DNA of 64,000 nt from Paraburkholderia fungorum (GTDB lineage: Bacteria > Pseudomonadota > Gammaproteobacteria > Burkholderiales > Burkholderiaceae). The translations under genes and the position numbers were made by a program. The notes beneath the pieces were generated by a model that ran no database searches, was not told the origin of the DNA, and saw only the letters and a program-made list of their open reading frames with translations. Below are positions 47,860-56,481 of this stretch, piece by piece; position 1 is the stretch's first letter; every line of letters starts with the position of its first letter. The stretch spans positions 2,232,001 through 2,296,000 of the forward strand of contig NZ_FNKP01000001.1 in NCBI RefSeq assembly GCF_900099835.1, in the 5' to 3' direction.

Positions 47860-48834
47860 TTACTTCGTCACCAGGCTGACCGGCGTTTCCACCACGCCCG
47901 ACAGCTCCGACTGCTTCTTGTGCTCGCTGAGCGCCTTCAGCGCGGTGTCGATTCCGAACACGGCCTGCTTGGCCGCGTATTGATCGGCGGTGGCGAGCAC
48001 GCGGCCGTCCTTCAGCATCGGCTTGATCGCGTTGATGTTGTCGTAGCCGACCACCAGCACCTTGCCCTGCTTGCCCGCCGCACGCACGGCGGAGACCGCG
48101 CCGATCGCCATGTTGTCGTTACCGGCGAGCAGCGCCTTCAGGTTCGGGTACTCGTTGAGCATGGCAGCGGCCACCGTATTGCCCTTGTCGATTTCCCACT
48201 CGCCCGACTGCACCGACACGACCTTCGCGCCGACCGTCTGCATCGCCGCCTTGAAGCCCGCGGTACGCTGCTGTGCGTTGGTCGTGGTCGATACGCCTTC
48301 GATGATGCCGACCTCGTCGCCCGACTTCAGACGCTTGGCCAGGTAATCGCCGACCATCTGCGCGCCCTTCGCGTTATCCGGTCCGACGAACGGCACGTTC
48401 AGGTCTTTCGACTTGAGCACGTCCTGATCGAGCCGGTTGTCGATATTCACGACGATGATGCCCGCATCGACCGCCTTCTTGACGACCGGCGCAAGCGCCT
48501 TCGAATCGGCCGGTGCGAGCACGATGGCGTCGACCTTCGACACGATCATCTGCTCGACGATACGGATCTGGTTCGCCGTGTCGGTCTCGTCCTTGATGCC
48601 GTTGGTGATCAGGTCGAAATGGCTGGAATTGTGGGCCTGATAATCCTTCGCGCCGGTTTCCATGGTCAGGAAAAATTCGTTGGCGAGGGACTTCATGACC
48701 AGCGCGACCTTGGGCTTGTGAGCGGGAGCGCTCTGCGCGTAGGCGGCTGAAAACGGCAAGGCGGCGGTGGCGGTAGCGAGGACGGCAGCTGCAAGAATGC
48801 GGCGGCGCATGCGATGACCGTTGCAATGACTCAT
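47860..48834 (-). CDS. rbsB: Ribose ABC transporter periplasmic binding protein
   Basis: 324 residues. Signal peptide RRRILAAAVLATATAALPFSAAYAQS, then the sugar-binding fold of the type I family (KVALVMKSLANEFFLTMETGAKDYQ, GIIVVNIDNRLDQD, LLAGNDNMAIGAVSAV, VLVVGYDNINAIKPMLKDGRV). GGAG lies about seven bases before the ATG. It heads the rbs operon, behind a promoter and a LacI-type operator. Confidence 0.94.
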   Translation of the reverse strand: MSHCNGHRMRRRILAAAVLATATAALPFSAAYAQSAPAHKPKVALVMKSLANEFFLTMETGAKDYQAHNSSHFDLITNGIKDETDTANQIRIVEQMIVSKVDAIVLAPADSKALAPVVKKAVDAGIIVVNIDNRLDQDVLKSKDLNVPFVGPDNAKGAQMVGDYLAKRLKSGDEVGIIEGVSTTTNAQQRTAGFKAAMQTVGAKVVSVQSGEWEIDKGNTVAAAMLNEYPNLKALLAGNDNMAIGAVSAVRAAGKQGKVLVVGYDNINAIKPMLKDGRVLATADQYAAKQAVFGIDTALKALSEHKKQSELSGVVETPVSLVTK

Positions 48835-48885
48835 TGCGTATCTCCAGGTTTCTAGGCTCGAAGCCGAGCCGTATTTTTAGTGGCG

Positions 48886-48899
48886 CGCAAACGTTTGCG
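48886..48899 (-). promoter_or_regulatory. RbsR operator, perfect 14-bp palindrome
   Basis: CGCAAACGTTTGCG, fully symmetrical with the central CG common to LacI-family sites, and close to RbsR operators known in proteobacteria. It lies just downstream of the probable -10, about 50 bases ahead of the rbsB start, where binding would block transcription. Confidence 0.85.
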
Positions 48900-48905
48900 A
48901 GGCCT

Positions 48906-48935
48906 ATTCTCAGCGCAGTCCCTTCGAAATGTCAA
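48906..48935 (-). promoter_or_regulatory. Probable rbsB promoter
   Basis: On the minus strand TTGACA (perfect -35) is followed after 18 bases by GAGAAT (four of six to the -10 consensus). The operator lies seven bases further downstream, at the likely start point. Confidence 0.6.
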
Positions 48936-49035
48936 CGATTCGCGGTGTTGCAGTGCATCGGCGCGCAGGATGTGCGGCGGTGCTATGCGGTCGGTAGACT
49001 CAGCCCGATTCGCCGGATAGGCGCGTCGGCAGGCA

Positions 49036-49307
49036 GCGTGTGACAAGGGTCCCTCGCTCGGTCCGTGCGTGGCAGGGTTGCCGCCGGCTGCAAGACAGGC
49101 AGCCGGCGGGCCGCTTATGCTGGCCTTTTATTGCGCGCGGTGCAAGCGGGGACAACGCGGAGCGATGGGGACTTTGGAGGGGGTTGTTGGCCCGCTGTCA
49201 GACGGGCTTGAGGTTGGCGTTTGTGGCCGGTTTGTGGCCGGCGCTTGGCCGGTGCTCGGCGGGTGCTCGGCCGATTGCGATACCTGCCGTGAAACCGGCC
49301 CCGAGCC
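49036..49307. other. Gap downstream of corA
   Basis: Non-coding stretch upstream of the rbs promoter and after corA. It is rich in GGCCGG motifs and holds the direct repeats at 49221-49242. No gene is supported. Confidence 0.4.
49221..49242. repeat. Direct repeat of 11 bp
   Basis: TTTGTGGCCGG occurs twice back to back, followed by the related GGTGCTCGGC and GGGTGCTCGGC. On the minus strand this follows the corA stop and could fold at the 3' end. Confidence 0.6.
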
Positions 49308-50285
49308 CTACAGCCAGCCGGCCTTGCGAAAGCGCCGGTACAGGAAAATGTCGACCGACAGCATCACCAGCAGGCAGATCTCATAGCCAAACTTGAAATG
49401 CAACTCAGGGATGCTTTCGAAGTTCATCCCGTAGATGCCGGCGATCATGGTCGGCACCGCGAACAGCGCCGCGAACGAGCCGAGCCGCTTGGTCACCTCG
49501 TTCTCGGCCAGCGAGATCATGCCCAGGTTGACCTGCACCGCCGTGACGACGATTTCGCGCCGGCCTTCGATCGTTCTGACGATTCTCTCCAGATGGTCGT
49601 AGACGTCGCGAAAGTACGCCTGCATGCCCGAGCAGACGCTCGGAATGCGACCGCCCGTCAGCTTGCTGACGGCTTCCTGCAACGGTCCGATGTGATGCTG
49701 CAGGATCACCAGACGGCGTTTCAACGAATACAGATCCTGCACGATCGCGCGCGACGCCGCCGAATCGTTGCGGTCGAAAATGCGGTCTTCAAGATTTTCG
49801 ATCTCGGTGCTCATCGCCTCGATGATCGGAAAATAGCGGTCGACCACGTCGTCCATCAGCGCGTACAGCACGAACGCCGAACCTTCCTTCAGCAGATGCG
49901 GTTCGCGCTCGCACCGCGCACGGACATTCTGAAAGCCGATTTTCGTCCCGCGCCGCACCGACAACACATAGTTGCTACCCACAAACACATCGACTTCGCC
50001 GATCAGCAGTTCGCCCTCTTCGTCCATCTCGACCGTGTGCATCACGGTGAAAAGCGAGTCGCCGTATTCCTCGATCTTGGGACGCTGGTGACCGTTCTGC
50101 GCGTCTTCGATCGCGAGTTCGTGCAGGCCGAACTCCTTTTTCATCACGGCCAGTTCGCCCGGGCCCGGGTCTTTCAGCGCGACCCACACGAAGCACTCGG
50201 GCCGCGCCACGTAGTCGCTGATGCTATCGATGTCGATATCTGCCAGCTTCCGGCCGTCCTGATAGGCGGCGCAATTGATCAGCAT
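49308..50285 (-). CDS. corA: CorA-family magnesium/cobalt transporter
   Basis: 325 residues. The large N-terminal cytoplasmic domain is followed by the long helix and two C-terminal membrane segments with the signature YGMNFESIPEL between them; GMN is the selectivity motif. The C-terminus is basic (YRRFRKAGWL), as usual. The ATG of MLINCAAY with an AAGGTAAT ribosome binding site is preferred; an earlier start adds 39 residues. It is monocistronic. Confidence 0.93.
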   Translation of the reverse strand: MLINCAAYQDGRKLADIDIDSISDYVARPECFVWVALKDPGPGELAVMKKEFGLHELAIEDAQNGHQRPKIEEYGDSLFTVMHTVEMDEEGELLIGEVDVFVGSNYVLSVRRGTKIGFQNVRARCEREPHLLKEGSAFVLYALMDDVVDRYFPIIEAMSTEIENLEDRIFDRNDSAASRAIVQDLYSLKRRLVILQHHIGPLQEAVSKLTGGRIPSVCSGMQAYFRDVYDHLERIVRTIEGRREIVVTAVQVNLGMISLAENEVTKRLGSFAALFAVPTMIAGIYGMNFESIPELHFKFGYEICLLVMLSVDIFLYRRFRKAGWL

Positions 50286-50493
50286 GTTCGGATTACCTTG
50301 AAAAGCTAAAACAGACCGGCCGGCATTGCCTGAAGCGTAAGCCTGGCGCAAGGTCCGCGTTGACGGATAAACGGTAGCCGCCATGTTAGCGGCTACGCGC
50401 AAACGTCACGTATCCAATTGTTAATCGCTGCGGACTGCGGGGCTTAGTCGCGGTAGAGCATTCCGCGCGCCTGAACGGCGCCGGCCTACAACC

Positions 50494-50952
50494 TCATTGA
50501 GCAACCCGGTTCAGCAGAATGCGATGATCGTCGTTGAACGTGATCGATGCGCGGTTCGTGTAACGCGGATCAGCCGTCACCATAAACTTCAACTCGACCA
50601 CCGGATCGAACTGCGTCGACACGCCGATCCGGTGCACGCCGGGGCTGAGGTAGAAGACGACGTGCTCACCGTTCATCACATCGGTAACCCGCTCGCCGTC
50701 GATATAAACCAGCGCGTCGCGAAACCGCACGATGACGTCGCGCGAACGTTCCCGTCTTACATCCACGGCCACGAGTCCTGGCGCCGGTTGCGTGTAGCCC
50801 TGCTGCACGATGCGCGCCGACGGCACCGGCTTGAACGGCACGGGCTCGGCCGGTGTCGAAGCACAACCGCCGAGCGCCGCGACGGTGAGCATGGCAAACG
50901 CGATCATCACGACAGACGCGGCCTTGCAGTGGCAACCGATGCGCATTGGCAT
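50494..50952 (-). CDS. Putative lipoprotein
   Basis: 152 residues. The signal segment SVVMIAFAMLTVAALGGCAST has a lipobox (LGGC), so the protein should be lipid-anchored. The mature part has a beta-rich region (VIVRFRDALVYIDGERVTDVMNGEHVVFYLSPGVHRIGV) that resembles PEGA-type or small carbohydrate-binding folds. GGGAGAG is the ribosome binding site. Function unknown. Confidence 0.8.
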   Translation of the reverse strand: MPMRIGCHCKAASVVMIAFAMLTVAALGGCASTPAEPVPFKPVPSARIVQQGYTQPAPGLVAVDVRRERSRDVIVRFRDALVYIDGERVTDVMNGEHVVFYLSPGVHRIGVSTQFDPVVELKFMVTADPRYTNRASITFNDDHRILLNRVAQ

Positions 50953-51306
50953 GCTGTCTCTCCCGTGTTGTTAATTGTGGTCGTTGTTCTTCGAACTTCG
51001 ATGCCGCGCGCGATAGGTGACGCGAGATCGACGCGTGCCCTGCTGCCTGCCATCCCGACTGCTGAGTGTCGCCCTTCCCCATTGCATGATAGCAACGCGC
51101 AGCCGTTGCACCAGCCTGGCCGAACGGCCAATCCGACGCCTCTTGCATGGCGTCGCGATCTTGTTCATGATCGCTGCAAAGGACTGCGACGTGGGCGCTC
51201 GGGCGCTGCGGATTTACCCTCGGTTGCGTCGCAGGTCAGGGTTGCCAACCCGCATGCGTCATACGGGTTCGTCCGTGTCGGCAGACCCGCGATCAAGGAG
51301 ACGGCT
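50953..51306. other. Upstream region of cydX
   Basis: 354 bases between the divergent lipoprotein gene and cydX. It has no gene and no cydAB remnant that I can recognise. Confidence 0.4.
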
Positions 51307-51456
51307 ATGTGGTATTTCACCTGGATTCTGGGCGTCGGCGTGGCGTTGGCCTTCGGCGTCATCAACGTGATGTGGCTGGAGGCGAACGGCAAGTTCGCGC
51401 GCGACCCTCTACCCGGCGACCCGCCAGCCGCGCCATCCGGGGACAAATCTGCGTGA
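51307..51456 (+). CDS. cydX: CydX/YbgT-type cytochrome bd subunit
   Basis: A 49-residue single-helix membrane protein. MWYFTWILGVGVALAFGVINVMWLE matches the CydX start (E. coli MWYFAWILG) and is diagnostic. AAGGAG lies seven bases before the ATG. CydX stabilises the haem site of cytochrome bd oxidase. No cydA or cydB gene is in this window, so it is an orphan here. Its stop overlaps the start of the next gene by four bases. Confidence 0.9.
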   Translation: MWYFTWILGVGVALAFGVINVMWLEANGKFARDPLPGDPPAAPSGDKSA

Positions 51457-52082
51457 TCGGCGTGACGCATCTGGTTTTTTTCTGCGGCCACGCGGGCACG
51501 GGCAAGACGACTCTCGCCAGAAAACTGCTCGCCCCGCTGATGCAGGCAAGCGCTACGCCCTGCTGCCTGCTCGACAGGGACACGCTCTACGGCGGCTACA
51601 GCGCCGCCGCGATGGCCATGCTGACCGGCGACCCGAACGACCGCGACAGCCCACTTTTCCTGCAGCATCTGCGCGATCCCGAATATCGCGGCCTGATCGA
51701 TACCGCGTGCGACAACCTTCGACTCGGCGTGAGCGCAATGGTGGTTGCGCCGTTATCGCGCGAAATACGCGAGCGCCGTCTGTTTGATCGCGCATGGCTC
51801 GGAATTGGCGACGAAGTGAAACTGCGGGTCGTGTGGGTTCATACGACCGAAGAGACGGCGCGGCAGCGGATCATCGAGCGCGCAGATCCGAACGATGCAT
51901 ACAAACTCGCGCATTGGGACGAGTACCGACAACGCCGCTTCGTGCCCAGCGGCGACATGTGCGACGACCTGCTGATGTTCGACAACACCGCGCCAGTGCA
52001 GGCGGATTATGAAACGTTGCTGAAGCGTATCGTCGGCGAATCGTGGACGACTGGCGGGAGGTTGCCGCCGTTGCCCGTGTAG
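51453..52082 (+). CDS. P-loop small-molecule kinase-like protein coupled to cydX
   Basis: 209 residues, GTG start overlapping the cydX stop by four bases. The P-loop is FFCGHAGTGKTTLARKLL at the N-terminus, and a LLDRDTLYGGYSAAAMA block follows, as in chloramphenicol-phosphotransferase-like and zeta-toxin-like AAA kinases. The second half has ARQRIIERADPNDAYKLAHWDEY, an Arg-rich lid segment. The substrate is unknown. Translational coupling to cydX is unusual and suggests a shared condition of expression. Confidence 0.8.
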   Translation: MIGVTHLVFFCGHAGTGKTTLARKLLAPLMQASATPCCLLDRDTLYGGYSAAAMAMLTGDPNDRDSPLFLQHLRDPEYRGLIDTACDNLRLGVSAMVVAPLSREIRERRLFDRAWLGIGDEVKLRVVWVHTTEETARQRIIERADPNDAYKLAHWDEYRQRRFVPSGDMCDDLLMFDNTAPVQADYETLLKRIVGESWTTGGRLPPLPV

Positions 52083-52113
52083 CAACCTCTGCCTGACAAA
52101 GCCAAAAAAACTA

Positions 52114-52145
52114 CGCCCTGAACATCAGGACACATGTTCAGGGCG
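52114..52145 (-). terminator. Intrinsic terminator after the saccharopine-dehydrogenase-like gene
   Basis: A perfect 12-bp stem (CGCCCTGAACAT / ATGTTCAGGGCG) with an 8-base loop. A T7 run follows on the minus strand. It also lies about 30 bases after the plus-strand kinase stop and may serve both. Confidence 0.85.
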
Positions 52146-52295
52146 CGACTCACTCAAGCGGCATGTCTGTGATGCTCTACCATGGCCTGGTTTCTCCATT
52201 CGCCGCATATGGCCAGAGCATAAGCAGCGATGATTCGCCGAGTCGTCCGGCAAACGGCTCCGGTTTCCAGAAACCTTTTCCACCAGAACCCGGCG

Positions 52296-53393
52296 TCACA
52301 CCACCGCCAGCGTCTCCAAAGACTTTCCTTCATACAACTGCCCAAACCGGTTCGCCAGAAAGTCGCGCAGCGGCACCTGTTCCTGACGCACAAAACCGCT
52401 TTGCGGCAGCTTCTTCTCGCGGAACAGATCGAGCACTGCGCACATCGCGCCTGCCGTCGTAATCTGGATCGCGCTCATCGGCACGCCGCACACGGTCTTC
52501 GCGAAAATCTTGCGGGTGAACACTTCCTGCACCAGTTGCCCATCGCGCATGCCGCTCACGGTGATGAACACCAGCACGACATCCTGCGCGGTCGACGGCA
52601 CCGAGCGGCGCATGATGTTCTTCAATGTGTCGCGGTCGCTCGAAAGACGCAGGTCTTCAAGCAGGAATTGCATCAGATCGCGGTGGCCCGGATAACGCAC
52701 CGACTTGTAATCGAGCGATTCGACGCGCCCGGCCAGCGTCTCGCACAACGTGCCCAGGCCACCGGAGGTATTGAACGCCTCGTACTCGGTGCCGTCGAGC
52801 GAAAAATGTTCGAGGCCTTCGAGCGGCTGCACCCACTGCGTGCGGCTGTCGCGGATCGCCTCGCACGGCTGACAGTATTCGTTGATCAGACCGTCGACGC
52901 TCCACGTCAGGTTGTACTTCAGCGCGTTGGTCGGAAACTCGGGCAACGCACCGACGCGCATTTTCACGTCGCGAATCTCGGTGAAACGGTTCGCCAGTTC
53001 GTGCGCGGCAATACCGATGAAACCCGGCGCAAGACCGCACTGCGGCATGAACGCATGCTCGGCGTCGTCGGCGATCGCGCGGATCGCGTGGGTCGCGCGC
53101 ACATCCTCGGTCAGGTCGAAGTAATGGACGCCCGCGCCTTTGGCCGCTGCGGCCACGTTTACCGCGAGGTAATACGGCAATGCGTTCACCAGCGTGTCGA
53201 AACCCTGAATCGCGGCGCGCAGCGCGGCAGCGTCGGCGGAATCGACCCGGCGAGTCGGAATACCCTGGGCGGCGAGTTTGTCGAGCGCGTGCTGATCGCG
53301 GTCGAATGCGACGACGTCGTAATCGCCGGTTTCGCGCAACATATGAGCGATGGTGTGACCAATCAGCCCTGCACCAACGATGGCTACTTTCAT
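52296..53393 (-). CDS. Saccharopine dehydrogenase-like / lysine 6-dehydrogenase-type oxidoreductase
   Basis: 365 residues. The NAD-binding motif is KVAIVGAGLIGHTIAHML, and the second half (YNLTWSVDGLINEYCQPCEAIRDS, YPGHRDLMQFLLEDL) matches the lysine 6-dehydrogenase / saccharopine reductase family. GGAG lies six bases before the ATG. Downstream of an Lrp-type gene on the same strand, it is probably a lysine-catabolism or lysine-derived metabolite enzyme under its control. The exact reaction is open. Confidence 0.87.
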   Translation of the reverse strand: MKVAIVGAGLIGHTIAHMLRETGDYDVVAFDRDQHALDKLAAQGIPTRRVDSADAAALRAAIQGFDTLVNALPYYLAVNVAAAAKGAGVHYFDLTEDVRATHAIRAIADDAEHAFMPQCGLAPGFIGIAAHELANRFTEIRDVKMRVGALPEFPTNALKYNLTWSVDGLINEYCQPCEAIRDSRTQWVQPLEGLEHFSLDGTEYEAFNTSGGLGTLCETLAGRVESLDYKSVRYPGHRDLMQFLLEDLRLSSDRDTLKNIMRRSVPSTAQDVVLVFITVSGMRDGQLVQEVFTRKIFAKTVCGVPMSAIQITTAGAMCAVLDLFREKKLPQSGFVRQEQVPLRDFLANRFGQLYEGKSLETLAVV

Positions 53394-53513
53394 GCGCGTC
53401 TCCTTGTTATCCGTATGCCGTCTTGAACTCCACAGCGACAGTTTAGGAAGAAGCAAAAACAGTTCATACACGCAAAATGCTGCGTTATGACCATGAACTT
53501 CGACGTTCCGACC

Positions 53514-53541
53514 AACTTTTCAATCAATATGTCGAAAAGTT
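53514..53541. promoter_or_regulatory. Candidate operator upstream of the saccharopine-dehydrogenase-like gene
   Basis: Inverted arms AACTTTTC and GAAAAGTT separated by 12 bases, about 120 bases upstream of the enzyme start and just after the Lrp-type gene. There is no T run, so it is unlikely to be a terminator. A dimeric Lrp/AsnC protein could bind here. Confidence 0.45.
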
Positions 53542-53569
53542 ATAAAAATCGCGTAAACGCGGCCCCGCT

Positions 53570-54028
53570 TCAAACCGTCCCGCGATCGATCTTGCGCGCC
53601 AGAATGATCGACGTCGTGGTCCGCTCGACGCCTTCCAGACCGCCGATCTGATCGAGCAGATCGTTCAGGCGTTCGGGCGAATCGGCGCGCAACCACGCGA
53701 CGTAATCGAACTCGCCGCTCACCGCGCAGAGCAACTGCACCTCGGGCATCTTGCCCAGCCGCTTCTGCACCGCCGCACCATATTTCGGCGCGATGATGAT
53801 GCCGACATAAGCGACGATGCTCGAATCGAGCACGTCCTGCCCGAGCCGCACGCTATATCCGGCGATCACGTTGCTGCGCTCCAGCCGCGCGATTCTCGCG
53901 ATAACCGTGGTGCGCGCCACGTCGAGTTGGCGCGCGAGACTGGCGACGCTTTCGCGGGCGTTGGCTTGCAACAGTGCAACGAGATTACGGTCGAGGTCGT
54001 CGAGTTGGTCGAGGCGCGGTGGTCGCAT
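53570..54028 (-). CDS. Lrp/AsnC-family transcriptional regulator
   Basis: 152 residues. N-terminal winged helix (LDRNLVALLQANARESVASLARQLDVARTTVIARIARLERSNVIAGY), then a RAM effector domain (KRLGKMPEVQLLCAVSGEFDYVAWLRAD). The ATG of MRPPRLDQL is used; a GTG 54 bases earlier is possible, and neither has a strong ribosome binding site. It sits upstream of the saccharopine-dehydrogenase-like gene and may be its activator or repressor; the ligand is probably an amino acid. Confidence 0.85.
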   Translation of the reverse strand: MRPPRLDQLDDLDRNLVALLQANARESVASLARQLDVARTTVIARIARLERSNVIAGYSVRLGQDVLDSSIVAYVGIIIAPKYGAAVQKRLGKMPEVQLLCAVSGEFDYVAWLRADSPERLNDLLDQIGGLEGVERTTTSIILARKIDRGTV

Positions 54029-54126
54029 TGAGGGTTTCGAAGTGGGCCGGTAATGCGGACGATTATCGCGCGTCTTCGCCACGAAAAGCGGGGTTAGCTG
54101 CGCTCTCTCGCATGCTCATCGCGAAC

Positions 54127-55011
54127 TCACACGCCGAACCGGTCGATCACGAAATCGATGAAGCTGGTGAGCTTGGGTGTCGCGCGGCGATCGCGTGGAT
54201 AGATCAGATGCACCGGGGCGCCGTCGGGTAGAAAATCGTCCAGCACCGGCACCAGTTCGCCGCTCGCAATCTCGCGCGCGAGCAACGCCTCCGGCTGCAA
54301 CACGAGGCCGAAACCACGCAACGCGGCAACCTTCAGCGCCTGCCCGTTATTCGCACGAAAACGGCCCGCACGCAGCGGGTTTTCGTCGACGGTATCGCCA
54401 TCGAGACGCCATAAGCCTTCGCGTCCCCAATGCAGGAAACCCAGGCATTCGTGCTGCACGAGATCGGCGGGCGTGCGCGGCGTGCCATGCTTCGCCAGAT
54501 ACGCTGGCGACGCGCATGCGCGCATCCGGTAAGGCTTCAACGGCCGCGCGACAAAACCCGAATCCGCCAGATGACCGATGCGTACGGCCGCGTCGAAGCC
54601 TTCTTCAACGAGATCGACCACGCGGTTCGACAGATCGAGTTCCAGCGTGATATCCGGCCATGCGTTCAGATAATCGGTCACGGCGGGCGCGAACACTTCG
54701 ACGCCGTAAGTCAGCGGCGCGGTCACCTTGAGCACGCCGCGCGGTGCGGCGGCCATCGCTTCGGCCAGCGACTCGGCGTCTTTCACATCGGCGAGGATAC
54801 GTCTGCATTGTTCGTAATACTGCCGACCAATCTCCGTCAGACTTTGCCGACGTGTAGTGCGTGTCAGCAGCCGCGTCGCCAGCCGCGTTTCGAGCGCGCG
54901 GATATGCTTGCCTACCATCGCCGACGAAATGTGAAAGCGCTCGGCGGCCGCGGTCAGGCTGCCTTCGTCGACCACCGCGACGAAAATTTCCATGCTGACG
55001 AATTTATCCAC
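54127..55011 (-). CDS. LysR-family transcriptional regulator
   Basis: 294 residues, GTG start with a GGAAA ribosome binding site. LysR HTH: SMEIFVAVVDEGSLTAAAERFHISSAMVGKHIRALETRLATRLLTRTTRR, the CrgA-like class. Divergent from the Spy-like gene. Its target cannot be read. Confidence 0.88.
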   Translation of the reverse strand: MDKFVSMEIFVAVVDEGSLTAAAERFHISSAMVGKHIRALETRLATRLLTRTTRRQSLTEIGRQYYEQCRRILADVKDAESLAEAMAAAPRGVLKVTAPLTYGVEVFAPAVTDYLNAWPDITLELDLSNRVVDLVEEGFDAAVRIGHLADSGFVARPLKPYRMRACASPAYLAKHGTPRTPADLVQHECLGFLHWGREGLWRLDGDTVDENPLRAGRFRANNGQALKVAALRGFGLVLQPEALLAREIASGELVPVLDDFLPDGAPVHLIYPRDRRATPKLTSFIDFVIDRFGV

Positions 55012-55201
55012 CCGCTATTTCCTTTCGTTTCGGTTGTAAGCGTTTGTCGCACAACAGCCGCATTACCCAGATATCGTGTTACAAATAGCGGCGACGGAAA
55101 CAGGCGGCAGCCAATCGTTGCGCGTTATCGACGCAATGTGACGCGCGACGGAACGCTCGCCGCACGCCCTGTCCCAATTCGAATAGACATCAGGAGTTTC
55201 G

Positions 55202-55714
55202 ATGAAAAAAGCACTGGTTATGCTGGCCACCGCAGTCGCCATGAGCGGCGCGTTCGCACAAACTCCCGCGCCGGCTTCGGCACCGGTGAGCGCCTCGGCT
55301 CCGGCCGGCAAGGCAGGTCACGAACGCAATGTCGAAGACCGCATCGCCTATCTGCATTCGCAACTGAAGATTACCTCGGCGCAGGAATCGCAATGGAACA
55401 CGTTCGCCGACGTGATGCGCGGCAACGGCGAGACGATGGGCCAACTGTTCGAACAGCGCAAGTCGGCCGGCAAGCTGTCCGCCGTCGACGACATGAAGCA
55501 ATACGCGCAGATCGCGCAAGCGCATGCCGACGGCATGAAGAAGCTGGTCGATGCTTTCGATCCGCTGTATAGCAGCTTCTCGCCGGAGCAGAAAAAGCTC
55601 GCCGACGCGACGTTCCATCAGCCGGGCGGCGAAGGTGGCCGTCATCATCATGGCAAGGGTAAGGGCGGTAAAGCAGCCGCTGCCCCGGCTAGCGACGCAG
55701 CTGTGAAGCCGTAA
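55202..55714 (+). CDS. Spy/CpxP-like periplasmic protein with LTxxQ motifs
   Basis: 170 residues. Signal peptide MKKALVMLATAVAMSGAFAQ, an Ala/Pro/Ser linker, two LTxxQ-type motifs (ITSAQES, FSPEQKK), then a helical body and a Gly/His/Lys-rich tail (HHHGKGKGGK) that could bind metal. Spy-like proteins are chaperones or metal-stress proteins in the periplasm. A good ribosome binding site (AGGAG) lies ahead. A LysR gene is divergent. Confidence 0.85.
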   Translation: MKKALVMLATAVAMSGAFAQTPAPASAPVSASAPAGKAGHERNVEDRIAYLHSQLKITSAQESQWNTFADVMRGNGETMGQLFEQRKSAGKLSAVDDMKQYAQIAQAHADGMKKLVDAFDPLYSSFSPEQKKLADATFHQPGGEGGRHHHGKGKGGKAAAAPASDAAVKP

Positions 55715-56006
55715 GCGCTTAAAGGTTTTGTTCGTGCGCGGCGCAAGGTTTGCGCTGCGCACGCGGATCTTTTGCGAAGGGCGCTGGTTCGGGATGGTTC
55801 ACAGCATCCGCAACGCCCTTCGCAAAAGAAGCCAAAAGAAGCTGATTTTTCCGATGCATCTGGCATCATGCGGGTAGACGGCTTTGGGACGTGAAGTCCC
55901 GTGAGAAAATCCCTTGTTTTAAAGCCCCCAGGAACGACATCGCGGCATAAGCCAGCACGCTGTCTTTCCCCTTTCCGCACCAGTCTGCCTCTACTTCTAC
56001 CGCTTC
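55715..56006. other. Gap after the Spy-like gene with a long perfect inverted repeat
   Basis: 292 bases. It has no gene but contains the 15-bp inverted repeat at 55769-55828, followed by a run of AAGAAGCCAAAAGAAGC-like sequence. Confidence 0.4.
55769..55828. repeat. 15-bp perfect inverted repeat
   Basis: CTTTTGCGAAGGGCG and its exact complement, 30 bases apart. The arms are longer than a usual terminator stem and the loop is large. It could be a Rho-independent terminator of the Spy-like gene, a dispersed repeat, or a small mobile repeat unit; I cannot separate these from sequence alone. Confidence 0.65.
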
Positions 56007-56444
56007 ATGACCGAACTGAAAAATCTCGACCTGACTCAGGACGCCCACGCACTTCGCGTCGTCAAGGACGAAACGGTCGCCGTCGAATTCGCTGCAAGCG
56101 AAGGCGAATTGATGAGCCTCGAAGGCCCGAACCGCTACGTGCGCGGTGACGCGCTGATCACCGGTTCGACCGGCGACCGCTGGGTCGTTTCGCGCGAGCG
56201 CTTCGACGCTAAATACCTCCCCGCCGACGCAGCCCTCGCGCACGGCGAAGCCGGCGCGTACCGCAACCGCCCTGCGGTCGTGCTGGCCAGACAGATGAAC
56301 GAAGCGTTTTCGCTCGCGCGGTCCGCCAGCGGTGGCGACGTGCTGCGCGGCGTCGCAGGCGACTGGGTGATGCAATACGCGCCGGGCGACTACGGCGTAG
56401 TCCAGGCCGCGCGCTTCGCGAAGGTCTACCGGCGCGCGGACTGA
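56007..56444 (+). CDS. PGDYG-motif protein of unknown function
   Basis: 145 residues, cytosolic. The characteristic block YAPGDYGVVQAARFAKVYRR occurs at the C-terminus (PGDYG protein family). The rest (LEGPNRYVRGDALITGSTGDRWVVSRERFDAKY) is mixed alpha/beta. The ATG lacks a strong ribosome binding site. Function unknown. Confidence 0.75.
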   Translation: MTELKNLDLTQDAHALRVVKDETVAVEFAASEGELMSLEGPNRYVRGDALITGSTGDRWVVSRERFDAKYLPADAALAHGEAGAYRNRPAVVLARQMNEAFSLARSASGGDVLRGVAGDWVMQYAPGDYGVVQAARFAKVYRRAD

Positions 56445-56481
56445 CTCCCGGTCACCGCGCTCAGGCGATTAGCGGCCCCCT

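Noticed and set aside
55769..55828. Insertion sequence ends
   Set aside because: The repeats are only 30 bases apart and no transposase lies between them.
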